Assembly (NCBI GenBank): GCA_006738865.1
Contig: AP019701.1
Coordinates: 3,034,001-3,098,000 of the forward strand
Length of the DNA stretch: 64,000 nt
DNA from: Allostella sp. ATCC 35155
GTDB lineage: Bacteria; Pseudomonadota; Alphaproteobacteria; ATCC43930; Allostellaceae
Reading direction: 5' to 3'
Below, piece by piece: positions 26,881-35,621 of the stretch. Numbering within the stretch: the first letter of the stretch is position 1; the number at the start of each line of letters is the position of its first letter. The notes beneath the pieces are model-generated. The model had not been told where the DNA came from. It worked only from the letters and a program-made list of their open reading frames with translations, and ran no database searches. The translations under genes and the position numbers were made by a program.

Positions 26881-27936
26881 ATGCGATGCGTCGAATCCGA
26901 GCGAATCCGGGAAGTGGTGCACGAGCGCAATCGCGTGCTTCTCTCATTCCCGAGCGCGTTCACCTTCGAGAAGGTTCTGCACGGCTGCGGCGCCCAGAAC
27001 CTCGTCATCGCGACCGACGTCGGACCGCGCTGCCTCTCCTTCGAAGCGACCCCGACGGAACTCCGCGCGATCTGCAGCCGACTGAACCTGGAACTCAGTT
27101 CGGAGGAGCGGACGCATTCGCGTGCGCTCGTGCTGCCGGCCGGTGACGAACCGACGCTGAGCGAGTATCTCGCGACCCTGTCGATCGCGCAGCTCGTCGC
27201 GGTGGTGGACGGGCTGCGGCTCGTCGAGCTGATCGAGAATGATCGGCTGTTCTCCGCGCTGCAGCCGATCTACCGACCCGATCGCACCCTCTACGGGCAT
27301 GAGGCATTGCTGCGCGGCCGCGAACTCGACGGCACCGTGATCCCGGCAGCCCCCCTCCTCGCGGCCGCCGCCGAGACCCAGCTTCTCTCCGCGGTCGACA
27401 TGGCCGCCCGGCGCCTGGCCCTGGAGACCCATGCCCGGGCCGGCGCCGGCGCGATCTTCGTCAACTTCGATCCGTCCGGCATCGACGACCCCGCCGATTG
27501 CCTGCGCGACACGGTGGCCTGTGTCGGCGAACTCGGGCTGCGGCCCGACGACGTCGTCTTCGAGGTCACCGAAAGCGGCGCGGTGCGCGACCGCGACCAT
27601 CTGCGCGGCATCCTGCGCTACTACCGCGACGCCGGATTCCGGGTGGCACTCGACGATGTCGGCGCCGGCTTCGCCGGGCTCAGCATGCTGCTGGAAGTGC
27701 AGCCGGACGTGATCAAGATCGACATGGCGCTGATCCGCGGGATCGACCGCGACCGCTATCGCCAGAGCGTGGTCGGTCACCTGATCGGGATCGCCCGCGA
27801 CGTCGGCGCGCTGTCGGTCGCCGAAGGCATCGAGACCGAGGCGGAGATGGATTGGGTGGTCGGCGCGGGCATCGACCTGCTGCAGGGCTTTCTGCTGGGC
27901 CGCCCCTTCCTCCCGGACGGTGGCGCCCGCGCCTGA
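26881..27936 (+). CDS. EAL-domain cyclic-di-GMP phosphodiesterase
   Basis: Hydrolyses c-di-GMP to pGpG. The EAL domain covers about residues 95-351 and keeps the catalytic set: HEALLRG (EAL motif), IFVNFDPS (Asn), VFEVTES (Glu), VALDDVGAG (Asp-Asp), VIKIDMALI (Lys) and SVAEGIET (Glu), ending in QGFLLGRP. The N-terminal 90 residues are an unrecognised domain. There is no membrane segment. The ATG at 26,881 is chosen, but a TTG at 26,803 would add 26 residues. It follows the hybrid kinase by about 100 bp on the same strand, so it may be an output of that pathway. Confidence 0.87.
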   Translation: MRCVESERIREVVHERNRVLLSFPSAFTFEKVLHGCGAQNLVIATDVGPRCLSFEATPTELRAICSRLNLELSSEERTHSRALVLPAGDEPTLSEYLATLSIAQLVAVVDGLRLVELIENDRLFSALQPIYRPDRTLYGHEALLRGRELDGTVIPAAPLLAAAAETQLLSAVDMAARRLALETHARAGAGAIFVNFDPSGIDDPADCLRDTVACVGELGLRPDDVVFEVTESGAVRDRDHLRGILRYYRDAGFRVALDDVGAGFAGLSMLLEVQPDVIKIDMALIRGIDRDRYRQSVVGHLIGIARDVGALSVAEGIETEAEMDWVVGAGIDLLQGFLLGRPFLPDGGARA

Positions 27937-27947
27937 CGGTCCGTGGG

Positions 27948-30245
27948 TCAGCCCCCGGGCACGATCACGATCCGCGCGGCCGATGCGGCTTCGATCGCCG
28001 CGCGGTCCAGTTCCACCGTGTGATAGAGGCCGTGGCACCAGGGGCCGAACTGGTCCCGGTAGTGCGGGCTGCCCGGCACGCCGGAATTGCCGATGTTCTG
28101 GACCGCGAGAAAGCGCCGCGGATCGGCGAAATCGACGACGATGCGGTATTCGGCCCCCGACGAGGCGGCGTGCGGCGGCAGCTCCCCACCTGTGTTGGCG
28201 ACGGTGTGCGATCCGCCGGCGACCGGCGCCGGTCCCACGTCGAACGCCTCGGCCGTGGCGGCGGTCGCGATCGGATGGGACCAGTGCGCCAGATGCACCC
28301 GGCCCCAGCTCCACCCGGCCGGGTCGTCGCCGAGACGATCGCGCAGTGCGGCCATGGCGTCGCGCGCGGCCGCTGCCGCCGCGGCCCCCGTCCCTTCCGG
28401 GAAGTAGGGCATGGCGGGATCGGCGAGGAGGGCGACGCAAAGGCCGCTCTGCTGGATGGTGAGATCGACCAGCCGCTGCGGCAGGTGCCGCGCGAGCACG
28501 CGCCGCTGCCAGTGGTACATGAAGGTCTCGAACACGGTCGGCGCGACCGCGTCGACGCCGTATCGGTAATCCCAGCCGGCCAGCAGGCCCGACAGCGCCG
28601 CCGCGTCGGCATCGCCGCTGCCGGCCAGGACCGACCGGATCGACGGGCAGAGCCGCTCGGCCCGCACGTTCTTGACGTCGTTCTGCAGTGCGATCGTCGC
28701 ATCGCGCCCGCCCGTGCCGCCCGCGAAGGCCTGATCGATGCGGATGCCGCGATGGGCCTGCGAATAGGCGCCGTAGATCGGGTGCGGATAGTCCGCCGCG
28801 ACGATGCGCTGGTTGGCGCTGGCGACATAGCCGCGTCGGGGATTGTAGCTGTGCGGCAGGCCGTCGAAGGGGATGTAGCCGGTCCAGCGGTCCTCCGCGC
28901 GGCCGGTATCGCGCAGGCCGTAGGCGATGCGCCCGCGCACGGGCACGCGCCCCGCCATCTGGTAGCCGACATTGCCGGCGACATCGGCATAGACGAAGTT
29001 GAAGACCGCCACCGACCAGTCGCGCAGGGCGTCGCGGAAGCCGGCCCAGTCGCCCGCATGGGCGATCGCCATGCTCGCGCGAACATCGTCCATCGCCTCG
29101 TGCCCGACCCAGCGCAGCGACAGCGGCGGGTCGCCATCCTCGCCCAGCGCCGGCACCAGCCCGTTCACGATCGGGCCGCGCACCGTCGAGCGGATGGTCG
29201 CGACGTGCGGCGCAGCGCCCTTCACGGCGATCTCGACCGTGCGCTCGTCGAACCGCCGCCAGACGTCGCCGTCGCGATAGCGCCCGGCGTCGGCCGGATC
29301 GACCTCCTCGCGATAGAGGTCGCGGGTGGAGGCCATGTTGTTCGTGATGGCCCAGGCGACCGTGCCGTTGCTGCCCCACCACAGGCCGGGCAAGCCCGGA
29401 TGGCCACTGCCGGCGGCGTCAAAGCCCGGCAGGTGGAGGCCGTATTCGTACCAGGAGGACGGGACCCAGAAGGGCTGGTGCGGGTCGCCCGCCAGCAACG
29501 CCTTGCCGCCCGACGCGGCGCCGGCGGCGATCGCCCAGTTGTTGCTGCCGGTCTGGTCGTCGCTGCCGGCCGCCAGCGAGCCGCCGTCCGGCAGCACCAG
29601 ATGCTCCGATCCCTCCGGCGTCAGGTATGCCTCGCGCAGCTCCTCCGGCAGGAAGCGCGCGGCCTCGGCCGCCATGAGCCGGTCGATCCGGCCGTTGAGC
29701 GACCACCAGATGCCGCGCGCGATCGCCACGACGCAGCCGACCGTGAAGGGCTCCGGCCGGTAGTCGAGCAGCCGGAACTCGACCGGCAGTTCCTCGCCGA
29801 AGCGCGCGATCTGGCGGTTGATGCCGGCGACGAAGGCGGCCGTCGCGGCGTAGGTCTCGCCGTCCATGCGCGCCGGCTGCCATTGGGCGATCTGGTCGAT
29901 TCCCACCGTCCGGTGTGCAATGTCGCTGGCCAGGTATTTCGGTCCCAGGACCTCCGCCTGCCGGCCGAGCGCCCGGCGGCGCAACCGGTCCATCTGCCAC
30001 AGCCGATCCTGCGCCATGGCGACGCCGACGCCGTACCAGAGATCGACCCGGTTGCCGGCGAAGACGTGCGGAACGCCCGCCGGATCGCGCAGGATCTCGA
30101 CGGTGCCGCCGACGGCGCCCTCGAAGCGCCCATCCGCGATAGCCGCCGTGCGCGCGAGGAAGGCGTCGCGTGCCGCAATCAGATCGGCGTCGAGCGGCTG
30201 CCCCCCACCCAGGCGGGCAAGGAGATCGGCATCGGCAATGGTCAT
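27948..30245 (-). CDS. Penicillin acylase family (Ntn-hydrolase) protein
   Basis: A 765-residue member of peptidase family S45, which includes penicillin G acylase, acyl-homoserine-lactone acylases and related amidases. The self-cleavage/nucleophile Ser lies in TGSNNWAI near residue 234, followed by GKALLAGDPHQPFW. AITNNMASTRDLYREEV is a conserved active-site Asn region. Members normally have a Sec signal peptide, but this one starts MTIADADLLARLGGG with no hydrophobic leader. It would therefore be cytoplasmic unless the start is wrong; the ATG at 30,245 has GGGGAAGTACC before it. The substrate is unknown. Confidence 0.88.
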   Translation of the reverse strand: MTIADADLLARLGGGQPLDADLIAARDAFLARTAAIADGRFEGAVGGTVEILRDPAGVPHVFAGNRVDLWYGVGVAMAQDRLWQMDRLRRRALGRQAEVLGPKYLASDIAHRTVGIDQIAQWQPARMDGETYAATAAFVAGINRQIARFGEELPVEFRLLDYRPEPFTVGCVVAIARGIWWSLNGRIDRLMAAEAARFLPEELREAYLTPEGSEHLVLPDGGSLAAGSDDQTGSNNWAIAAGAASGGKALLAGDPHQPFWVPSSWYEYGLHLPGFDAAGSGHPGLPGLWWGSNGTVAWAITNNMASTRDLYREEVDPADAGRYRDGDVWRRFDERTVEIAVKGAAPHVATIRSTVRGPIVNGLVPALGEDGDPPLSLRWVGHEAMDDVRASMAIAHAGDWAGFRDALRDWSVAVFNFVYADVAGNVGYQMAGRVPVRGRIAYGLRDTGRAEDRWTGYIPFDGLPHSYNPRRGYVASANQRIVAADYPHPIYGAYSQAHRGIRIDQAFAGGTGGRDATIALQNDVKNVRAERLCPSIRSVLAGSGDADAAALSGLLAGWDYRYGVDAVAPTVFETFMYHWQRRVLARHLPQRLVDLTIQQSGLCVALLADPAMPYFPEGTGAAAAAAARDAMAALRDRLGDDPAGWSWGRVHLAHWSHPIATAATAEAFDVGPAPVAGGSHTVANTGGELPPHAASSGAEYRIVVDFADPRRFLAVQNIGNSGVPGSPHYRDQFGPWCHGLYHTVELDRAAIEAASAARIVIVPGG

Positions 30246-30335
30246 GGTACTTCCCCGAGGACGGCGTGGCGCCGACACCAGCACAATCGCCGGGCGGCCA
30301 CAGCCCTCACAGCAAAGCCCGTCTGGCCACCAGGA

Positions 30336-30629
30336 TCAAGCGATCGCCGTGCTCGCTCGTGCTTCCTGCTGCTCTCGCAATTCCGCGAGTCGCGACACCA
30401 CGCCCAGGAGGTGCCGGATAGTCCCCGACGAGATTTCAACTTCGACGCCTCCATGGGCCAGACTGTTGCGAGCGTGACCAATGCGCCGCAGTTCGTCCGC
30501 CTCCTCCTGCGGCAAGTGGCCTTGCCCCACAAGCAGTTCCACAATCGATCCGGCCGTCAGCATTGGCGTCGCAAGATTCGGTTCAAGCGCTCGCGCGGCA
30601 GCTTCGAGGGCCGAGCAGCAGCGCGGCAC
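30336..30629 (-). pseudogene. HEPN-like protein, C-terminal fragment
   Basis: A 97-residue frame whose sequence looks genuinely protein-like: SALEAAARALEPNLATPML, LVGQGHLPQEEADELRRIG, then ARNSLAHGG. The RNxxxH motif (RNSLAH) is the hallmark of HEPN domains, often RNases in defence and toxin-antitoxin systems. The matching N-terminal half (SIRKAVVQVAALAAVDTRAALLL) lies just upstream, at about 30,625-30,700, in a different frame. The gene appears broken by a single-base indel near 30,620. The family assignment is my inference from the motif and helix pattern. Confidence 0.5.
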
Positions 30630-30739
30630 GCGTATCCACCGCCGCCAGCGCCGCGACCTGCACGACCGCCTTGCGGATCGACGCCACGGTCACGGGGCTC
30701 GGACCTGTATCCGCAAGGCCGGCGTGAACCACCTCGAGC

Positions 30740-31140
30740 CGCCAGTCTCCATGCGGATCGTCGGTGACCCTAATGTAGACGACCGACTCTTCCGTTGTAT
30801 GGCAGCGAGAAGTACGGGGCTCGGGTCGGAGAACTGGAAGACGTTGTTCCGCTCGAACCTCTGAACCACCACCCTTTCGACCTGACGATCGTCGCAATAG
30901 ATCGACCCGCTCAGACCGTCCAGTATCGGCTTCACGATATTGTCGATATCGCCGCCCTGCCGGGAAGTAATAGATGGTCACCGCCACCCTGTCAGGCAGC
31001 GCCCATGCATCGGGCGGTACGGCTGCGCGTCCAGCAGTTCCCACCCGCACCTTCCAAGTGACTCTTGAGGCGGCCGCCGCTTGAAGGCCCAATGCGACCC
31101 CGTGTTCGAGGAACTCGATAGGGGTATCTGGGATACATGC
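30740..31140 (-). pseudogene. RusA-like endonuclease remnant, frameshifted
   Basis: Pieces of one protein appear in alternating frames. First comes DTPIEFLEHGVALGLQAAAA leading into VAVTIYYFPAG (about 31,128-30,965). After a frame change near 30,962 comes GDIDNIVKPILDGLSG, then IYCDDRQVERVVVQRFERN and FQFSDPSPVLLAAI. After a second change near 30,797 comes EESVVYIRVTDDPHGDWRL. The Asp-rich DIDNIVKPILD...YxDDRQV block is the active-site signature of RusA Holliday-junction resolvases, commonly carried by prophages. No intact frame links the pieces and no start codon is evident. I call it a decayed gene. Confidence 0.6.
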
Positions 31141-31207
31141 CCTTGCGAAGCTGGAGCTTCGGGAGATGGCTTTCCACCCCTGACAGGCACAGAACAGGCG
31201 CAGAAAA

Positions 31208-31284
<77 letters not shown>

Positions 31285-31319
31285 CCGGGGCCGGACGGTC
31301 GTCCGGCGCGAGACGCGGC

Positions 31320-31347
31320 TTATAAGAAAGTTCGTCCGGCATGTCCA
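31320..31347 (-). promoter_or_regulatory. Likely sigma-70 promoter of tRNA-Phe
   Basis: On the minus strand, TGGACA (31,347-31,342) and TTATAA (31,325-31,320) are separated by 16 nt, a good housekeeping promoter. It lies about 35 bp upstream of the tRNA 5' end. The leader between them contains a small inverted repeat, CCGGACG/CGTCCGG, at 31,291-31,306. Confidence 0.6.
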
Positions 31348-31455
31348 GCGCCGGCTATGACATTTTGCGGGCGTCCAGGGCGGCCTGAATGTTGCTTTTC
31401 CCTGGCCTGCGGATGCCCTTCGGCGGGCGGCCGCAGCCCTTCGAAGGAGGTATCG

Positions 31456-32418
31456 ATGCTGACGCGACGCAAGACCCTGGGCCTCCTGGCGGCAGGGGCC
31501 ACCGCACCGCTGCTGAGCCGCGGCGCCCGGGCCCAGGCCGCCACCAAGATCGTCGTCGGGATGAGCGGCTGGACCGGCTTCGCCCCGATCACGCTGGGGG
31601 AGAAGACCGGCCTCTTCAAGAAGCACGGCATCACGGTCGAGACCAAGTTCATCCCCCAGAAGGACCGCCACCTCGCCTTCGCCTCCGGCGACATCCAGGC
31701 GATCACCACGGTCGTCAACAGCCAGATCAGCTATGTCGCAGCCGGCATCGACCTGACGCAGGTGCTGATCCTCGACATCTCGAAGGGCGGGGACGGGCTG
31801 GCGGTGCGCAGTTCGATCAACGGGTTCGCCGACCTCAAGGGCAAGACCATCGCCTGCGACGGCGCCGGGTCCGCCCCCTATTTCATGCTGGTCTGGATGC
31901 TGAAGAAGAACGGCATGACCGTGAAGGACATGCGCCTGACCACGCTGTCGCCGAAGGACGCGGCCAACGCCTTCGTCGCCGGCCAGTACGACGGCGCCGC
32001 CAGCTACGAGCCCTATCTGTCGGTCATCCGCAACGAACCCAAGGCCGGCAAGATCCTGGCGACCACGATCGACTATCCCTGCATCGTCGATTCGCTGTCC
32101 TTCAGTCCCGACTTCATCCAGAAGAACCGTGGCGCGGTCCGTGCCTTCATCGCCGGGTGGAACGACGCGCTGGCGATGATCAAGGACCAGCCGGAGGAGA
32201 GCAACCGGATCATGGGCGCCCGCGTGAACCAGACGCCGGAGCAGTTCAAGGCCTCGGCCCAGTTCGTCGCCTGGCAGACCAAGGCCGAGAACAAGGCCTA
32301 TTTCGAGAAGGAGCTGATGCCCTTCATGGAGACGGCGACCGACATCCAGATGGAGTCCGGCATCATCCGCCAGCGCCCCGACCTGAAGCGGCTGATGGAC
32401 GCGAGCTTCCTGTCGTGA
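31456..32418 (+). CDS. ABC transporter substrate-binding protein (NitT/TauT type)
   Basis: A periplasmic binding protein of the nitrate/sulfonate/taurine (SsuA/TauA) class, 320 residues. The N-terminus MLTRRKTLGLLAAGATAPLL is a twin-arginine (Tat) signal ending near GARAQA, so it may be exported folded. The mature part begins TKIVVGMSGWTGFAPITLGE and contains GKTIACDGAGSAPYFML. A strong ribosome binding site (GAAGGAGG at 31,443-31,450) precedes the ATG. It is first in a three-gene operon whose permease GTG overlaps its stop codon. The substrate (sulfonate, nitrate or a thiamine precursor) cannot be decided here. Confidence 0.9.
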   Translation: MLTRRKTLGLLAAGATAPLLSRGARAQAATKIVVGMSGWTGFAPITLGEKTGLFKKHGITVETKFIPQKDRHLAFASGDIQAITTVVNSQISYVAAGIDLTQVLILDISKGGDGLAVRSSINGFADLKGKTIACDGAGSAPYFMLVWMLKKNGMTVKDMRLTTLSPKDAANAFVAGQYDGAASYEPYLSVIRNEPKAGKILATTIDYPCIVDSLSFSPDFIQKNRGAVRAFIAGWNDALAMIKDQPEESNRIMGARVNQTPEQFKASAQFVAWQTKAENKAYFEKELMPFMETATDIQMESGIIRQRPDLKRLMDASFLS

Positions 32419-33230
32419 CGGGAACGGTGGGCCGGCGGCGCCGGCCCTCCACCTTCGCGCCGCTGACGCCGATCTCCCCGCGGGCGCGGGTCACGTTCGG
32501 GATCGCCTTCTTCGTGCTGTTCTTCGCGGCCTGGAGCGTCGCGACCTGGGGCGGCTTCGTGAAGCCGCTGTTCCTCGCCGATCCACTGAAGACCTTCGCC
32601 GCGGGCTGGCGCCTCTTCGTCGAGTTCGGCTTCGCGGGCGATGTCGCGGTGACGATCTCGCGCGTCGTCGGCGGCTTCGTCATCGCCGCCCTCCTCGCCG
32701 TGCCACTCGGCATCGCCATGGGCGCCTTCAAGCCGATCGAGGCCTTCTTCGAGCCGTTCGTCTCGTTCGCGCGATACCTGCCGGCATCCGCCTTCATTCC
32801 GCTGCTGATCCTGTGGCTCGGGGTCGACGAGGCGCAGAAGCTGGCGGTGATCTTCATCGGCGCCTTCTTCCAGATCGTGCTGATGATCGCCGTCCTGATC
32901 GGCGAGACGCGCCGCGACCTGGTCGAGGCGGCCTATACGCTGGGCGCCGGCAGTCGCGGCATCGTCCTGCGGGTGATGCTGCCCTACGCGGCCCCGCAGA
33001 TCGCCGAGACGCTGCGCCTCGTGCTGGGCTGGGCCTGGACCTACGTCATCGTCGCCGAGCTGATCGGCGCGGACTCCGGCATCGGCCACATGATCATGGA
33101 CAGCCAGCGCTTTCTGGATACCGGACAGATGATCTTCGGCATCTTCCTCATCGGCGCCATCGGGCTGGTCACCGACCTCGGCTTCCGCGCCGTGAACCGC
33201 CTCCTCTTCCCCTGGCAGCTGGGGCGCTAG
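32415..33230 (+). CDS. ABC transporter permease (NitT/TauT type)
   Basis: Inner-membrane permease, 271 residues, with about six hydrophobic segments, the first near residues 30-48 (ITFGIAFFVLFFAAW-like). The cytoplasmic EAA-type loop is in DLVEAAYTLGAGSRGIVLRV, which docks with the ATPase. It starts at a GTG overlapping the binding-protein stop (GTGA). The frame is open further upstream, but there it overlaps the binding-protein gene. The ATPase gene follows 3 bp after its stop. Confidence 0.92.
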   Translation: MTGTVGRRRRPSTFAPLTPISPRARVTFGIAFFVLFFAAWSVATWGGFVKPLFLADPLKTFAAGWRLFVEFGFAGDVAVTISRVVGGFVIAALLAVPLGIAMGAFKPIEAFFEPFVSFARYLPASAFIPLLILWLGVDEAQKLAVIFIGAFFQIVLMIAVLIGETRRDLVEAAYTLGAGSRGIVLRVMLPYAAPQIAETLRLVLGWAWTYVIVAELIGADSGIGHMIMDSQRFLDTGQMIFGIFLIGAIGLVTDLGFRAVNRLLFPWQLGR

Positions 33231-33233
33231 GCG

Positions 33234-34022
33234 ATGGCCGCCGTATCCATCGAGGGCGTGGGGCGCGAGTTTCCCGGCGTCCGGGGCGGTCCGCCGACCC
33301 GCGCGGTCGAGCCGCTCGACCTCACCATCGCCGACACCGATTTCGTCGCCCTGCTGGGCCCGTCCGGCTGCGGCAAGTCGACCCTGCTGCGCATCGTCGC
33401 CGGCCTCGACCAGGCGACCGAGGGGCGCGTCCTCGTCGACGGCCGCGAGGTCGAGGGGCCGGGTGCCGACCGCGGCATGGTGTTCCAGTCCTACACCCTC
33501 TTCCCCTGGCTCACCGTGTGCGAGAACATCGGCTTCGGCCCGCGCGAGCGTGGCGTGCCGCCGGCCGAGCGCCGGACGATCGCCGACCGGCTGATGGCCC
33601 AGGTCGGGCTGACCGGCTTTGCCGACCACTATCCGCGGATGCTGTCGGGCGGCATGCAGCAGCGCACGGCGCTGGCCCGCGCACTGGCCAACGATCCGGC
33701 CATGCTGCTGCTCGACGAGCCGTTCGGCGCACTCGACCACCAGACCCGTTCGCTGATGCAGGAGCTGCTGCTGCAGGTGTGGGAAGCGGACCGCAAGACC
33801 GTCCTCTTCGTCACCCACGACATCCAGGAGGCGGTGTTCATGGCCAACCGCGTGCTGGTGATGACGGCGCGGCCGGGCCGCATCAAGACCGAGGTGCGGG
33901 TGCCCCTGCCCCATCCGCGCCACTGGCGGATGAAGACGACGCCCGAGTTCGCCCGGATCGAGGAGGAGCTGACGGAGTCGATCCGCGAGGAGGCGCTGCG
34001 TGCGGCGGCAATGAACGCGTGA
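33234..34022 (+). CDS. ABC transporter ATP-binding protein (NitT/TauT type)
   Basis: The ATPase subunit of the uptake system, 262 residues, SsuB/TauB-like. Walker A is GPSGCGKSTLL, the Q-loop is MVFQSYTLFPW, the signature is LSGGMQQRTALARAL, Walker B is AMLLLDEPFGALD and the switch His is in FVTHDIQEA. It lies 3 bp after the permease, completing a binding protein-permease-ATPase operon. It is convergent with yacG, with only 4 bp between the stops. Confidence 0.93.
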   Translation: MAAVSIEGVGREFPGVRGGPPTRAVEPLDLTIADTDFVALLGPSGCGKSTLLRIVAGLDQATEGRVLVDGREVEGPGADRGMVFQSYTLFPWLTVCENIGFGPRERGVPPAERRTIADRLMAQVGLTGFADHYPRMLSGGMQQRTALARALANDPAMLLLDEPFGALDHQTRSLMQELLLQVWEADRKTVLFVTHDIQEAVFMANRVLVMTARPGRIKTEVRVPLPHPRHWRMKTTPEFARIEEELTESIREEALRAAAMNA

Positions 34023-34026
34023 CGGC

Positions 34027-34248
34027 TCAGCACGAGCTGTCGCGCCCGTCCTCGTCCTCGGTCTCCGGTCCATCCTCGTCCGTCTCGTCGGTCTCGACGG
34101 CGGGAATGCGATAGGCCTCGCCGAGCCAGCGGCCGAGATCGACCTGGCGGCAGCGGGCCGAACAGAAGGGCCGGTGCTCGGCCGCCGTGGGACGGCTGCA
34201 GATCGGACAGGACGGGCGCCTGGGCTCGCGCATCGGGCCATCCCCCAT
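34027..34248 (-). CDS. yacG: DNA gyrase inhibitor YacG
   Basis: A small zinc protein of 73 residues. The four zinc ligands are Cys14 and Cys17 (SCPIC) and Cys29 and Cys33 (FCSARC), followed by QVDLGRWLGEAYRIP, the YacG core. In E. coli YacG binds gyrase and blocks its DNA binding. The C-terminal third is very acidic (DETDEDGPETEDEDG). Its ATG shares one base with the rng stop (TGATG), which favours the longer start over an internal ATG at 34,233. It is last in maf-rng-yacG. Confidence 0.92.
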   Translation of the reverse strand: MGDGPMREPRRPSCPICSRPTAAEHRPFCSARCRQVDLGRWLGEAYRIPAVETDETDEDGPETEDEDGRDSSC

Positions 34249-35621
34249 CAGGGCCGGCCGGGGCCGGCATGGAACTCGAACGGGCCAAGATCCGCGCGAC
34301 TTTCGACGCGCACCGCGATCCCGGCCTCGGCCGCCAGCTTGGCGACGTCGGGGGCCAGGGGGCCACGCAGCACGGACTCCACGACGCGGCCCGCCGTAAT
34401 GACGATGGCCGCGACCGCGGGGCCGGCCGCCGCGCGGGCCGCGGCCCGGATCGCGTCATAGCCGCGGGCGGTGGCGGACGGCTCGGGCCGCGCCGGACCC
34501 GACAGCAGACTGGCGAGCGACGGGCGCGAGCGGCGCCGGGTCATCTCCAGCAGGCCGAGGCGCGACCAGCCGGCGATCTCGATCGGATCGGGGTCGCCGG
34601 CCGCGGCCTCGCGCAGGGCGGCCGCCAGGGCTTCGCGCGACTTGGCGCCCCCTTCCCGCACGAAATCGACCAGGATCTGGCCGCCGATCGCGCGCAGGCG
34701 CAGCTGTGCCGCCAGGACCGGGACCGCCTTGCGATTCAGCGCCCCGGGGGCGGCGCGCGACGACCCCGCGTCGATATCGACCAGCGTCGCCGCCTCGACC
34801 TCGTCGATCACCAGTTCGCCGCCCCCCGGCAGCGGCACCCGCCGCACCAGCGCGGCGGCGATCTGCTCCTCGACGCCGGCTTCGTCGAACAGCCGCCAGC
34901 CGGCGGGATCGAGGACGAGACGCGGCGCGAAATCGGGCAGGCGCGCCCGCGCCGTCGCCGCTGCCGCCTGCCACGCACCCCGTTCGGCGAAGGCGACCTC
35001 GGCGTCGGGCGACGCCAGGAGCGGTGCCATCCAGGGCTCGGGCGGCGCCGCCAGCAGGGCCGGCGGGATCACATCCTTCGCGCGCCGCAGCAGCCCGGCC
35101 CATTCGGCGCGCAGCCCGGCGATCTCGTCGGCCAGGCGGTCCGTGGCGGCTGCAGCCTTGATTTCGGCGCCCTCGCCCTCACCGAGCGCGATGTCCGCGG
35201 GCAGCGGAATGCCGCGCCCGGCGCGCAGTCCGGGGCGGCCGGGCGTCCAGTCGACGAGGCGGCCCACAAGGCGCGGCCGCGCGGTCACGCCCAGCCCCTT
35301 CTCGCCGCCGGCCGCCCGCACGACCTGGACGACCAGCGCATCGCCCGGCACGGGCGGCGCGGCGACGTCGGAGAGCCGCAGGAAGGCCGCCTGCTCGAGC
35401 CCGATATCGACGAACGCGCCGTCGAAGCCGGCGACGACCTGCGCCACCCGGCCGAGATGGATCGATCCCGGCGCATGGCTGCCGTCGCCGCGCCGGATAT
35501 GGAGGTCGACCAGCCGACCGGCCGCCATGACCGCGACCCGGAGTTCGCCCGGCACGCGATCGACCAGGATGCGGTCGACCAGGATACGGTCGGCGGGGTT
35601 GTGGTCCGCGGCCGGCGTCAC
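34248..35621 (-). CDS. rng: Ribonuclease E/G family protein
   Basis: A single-strand-specific endoribonuclease family member, 457 residues. The S1 domain region near residues 25-100 includes GSIHLGRVAQVVAGFDGAFV. The DNase I-like catalytic part has the two metal-binding Asp in VDIDAGSS and QILVDFVREGG. It also has GLLEMTRRRSRPSL, as in RNase E/G. The Zn-link cysteines that usually follow (CPxC type) are absent, and the protein ends in a short Ala-rich region. It starts at a GTG overlapping the maf stop (GTGA), so the pair is translationally coupled. RNase G is more likely than RNase E on size. Confidence 0.87.
   Translation of the reverse strand: MTPAADHNPADRILVDRILVDRVPGELRVAVMAAGRLVDLHIRRGDGSHAPGSIHLGRVAQVVAGFDGAFVDIGLEQAAFLRLSDVAAPPVPGDALVVQVVRAAGGEKGLGVTARPRLVGRLVDWTPGRPGLRAGRGIPLPADIALGEGEGAEIKAAAATDRLADEIAGLRAEWAGLLRRAKDVIPPALLAAPPEPWMAPLLASPDAEVAFAERGAWQAAAATARARLPDFAPRLVLDPAGWRLFDEAGVEEQIAAALVRRVPLPGGGELVIDEVEAATLVDIDAGSSRAAPGALNRKAVPVLAAQLRLRAIGGQILVDFVREGGAKSREALAAALREAAAGDPDPIEIAGWSRLGLLEMTRRRSRPSLASLLSGPARPEPSATARGYDAIRAAARAAAGPAVAAIVITAGRVVESVLRGPLAPDVAKLAAEAGIAVRVESRADLGPFEFHAGPGRP

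Noticed and set aside
31291-31306. Inverted repeat CCGGACG/CGTCCGG upstream of tRNA-Phe
   Set aside because: The 2-nt loop makes a stable hairpin unlikely and there is no T-run; treated as leader sequence only.
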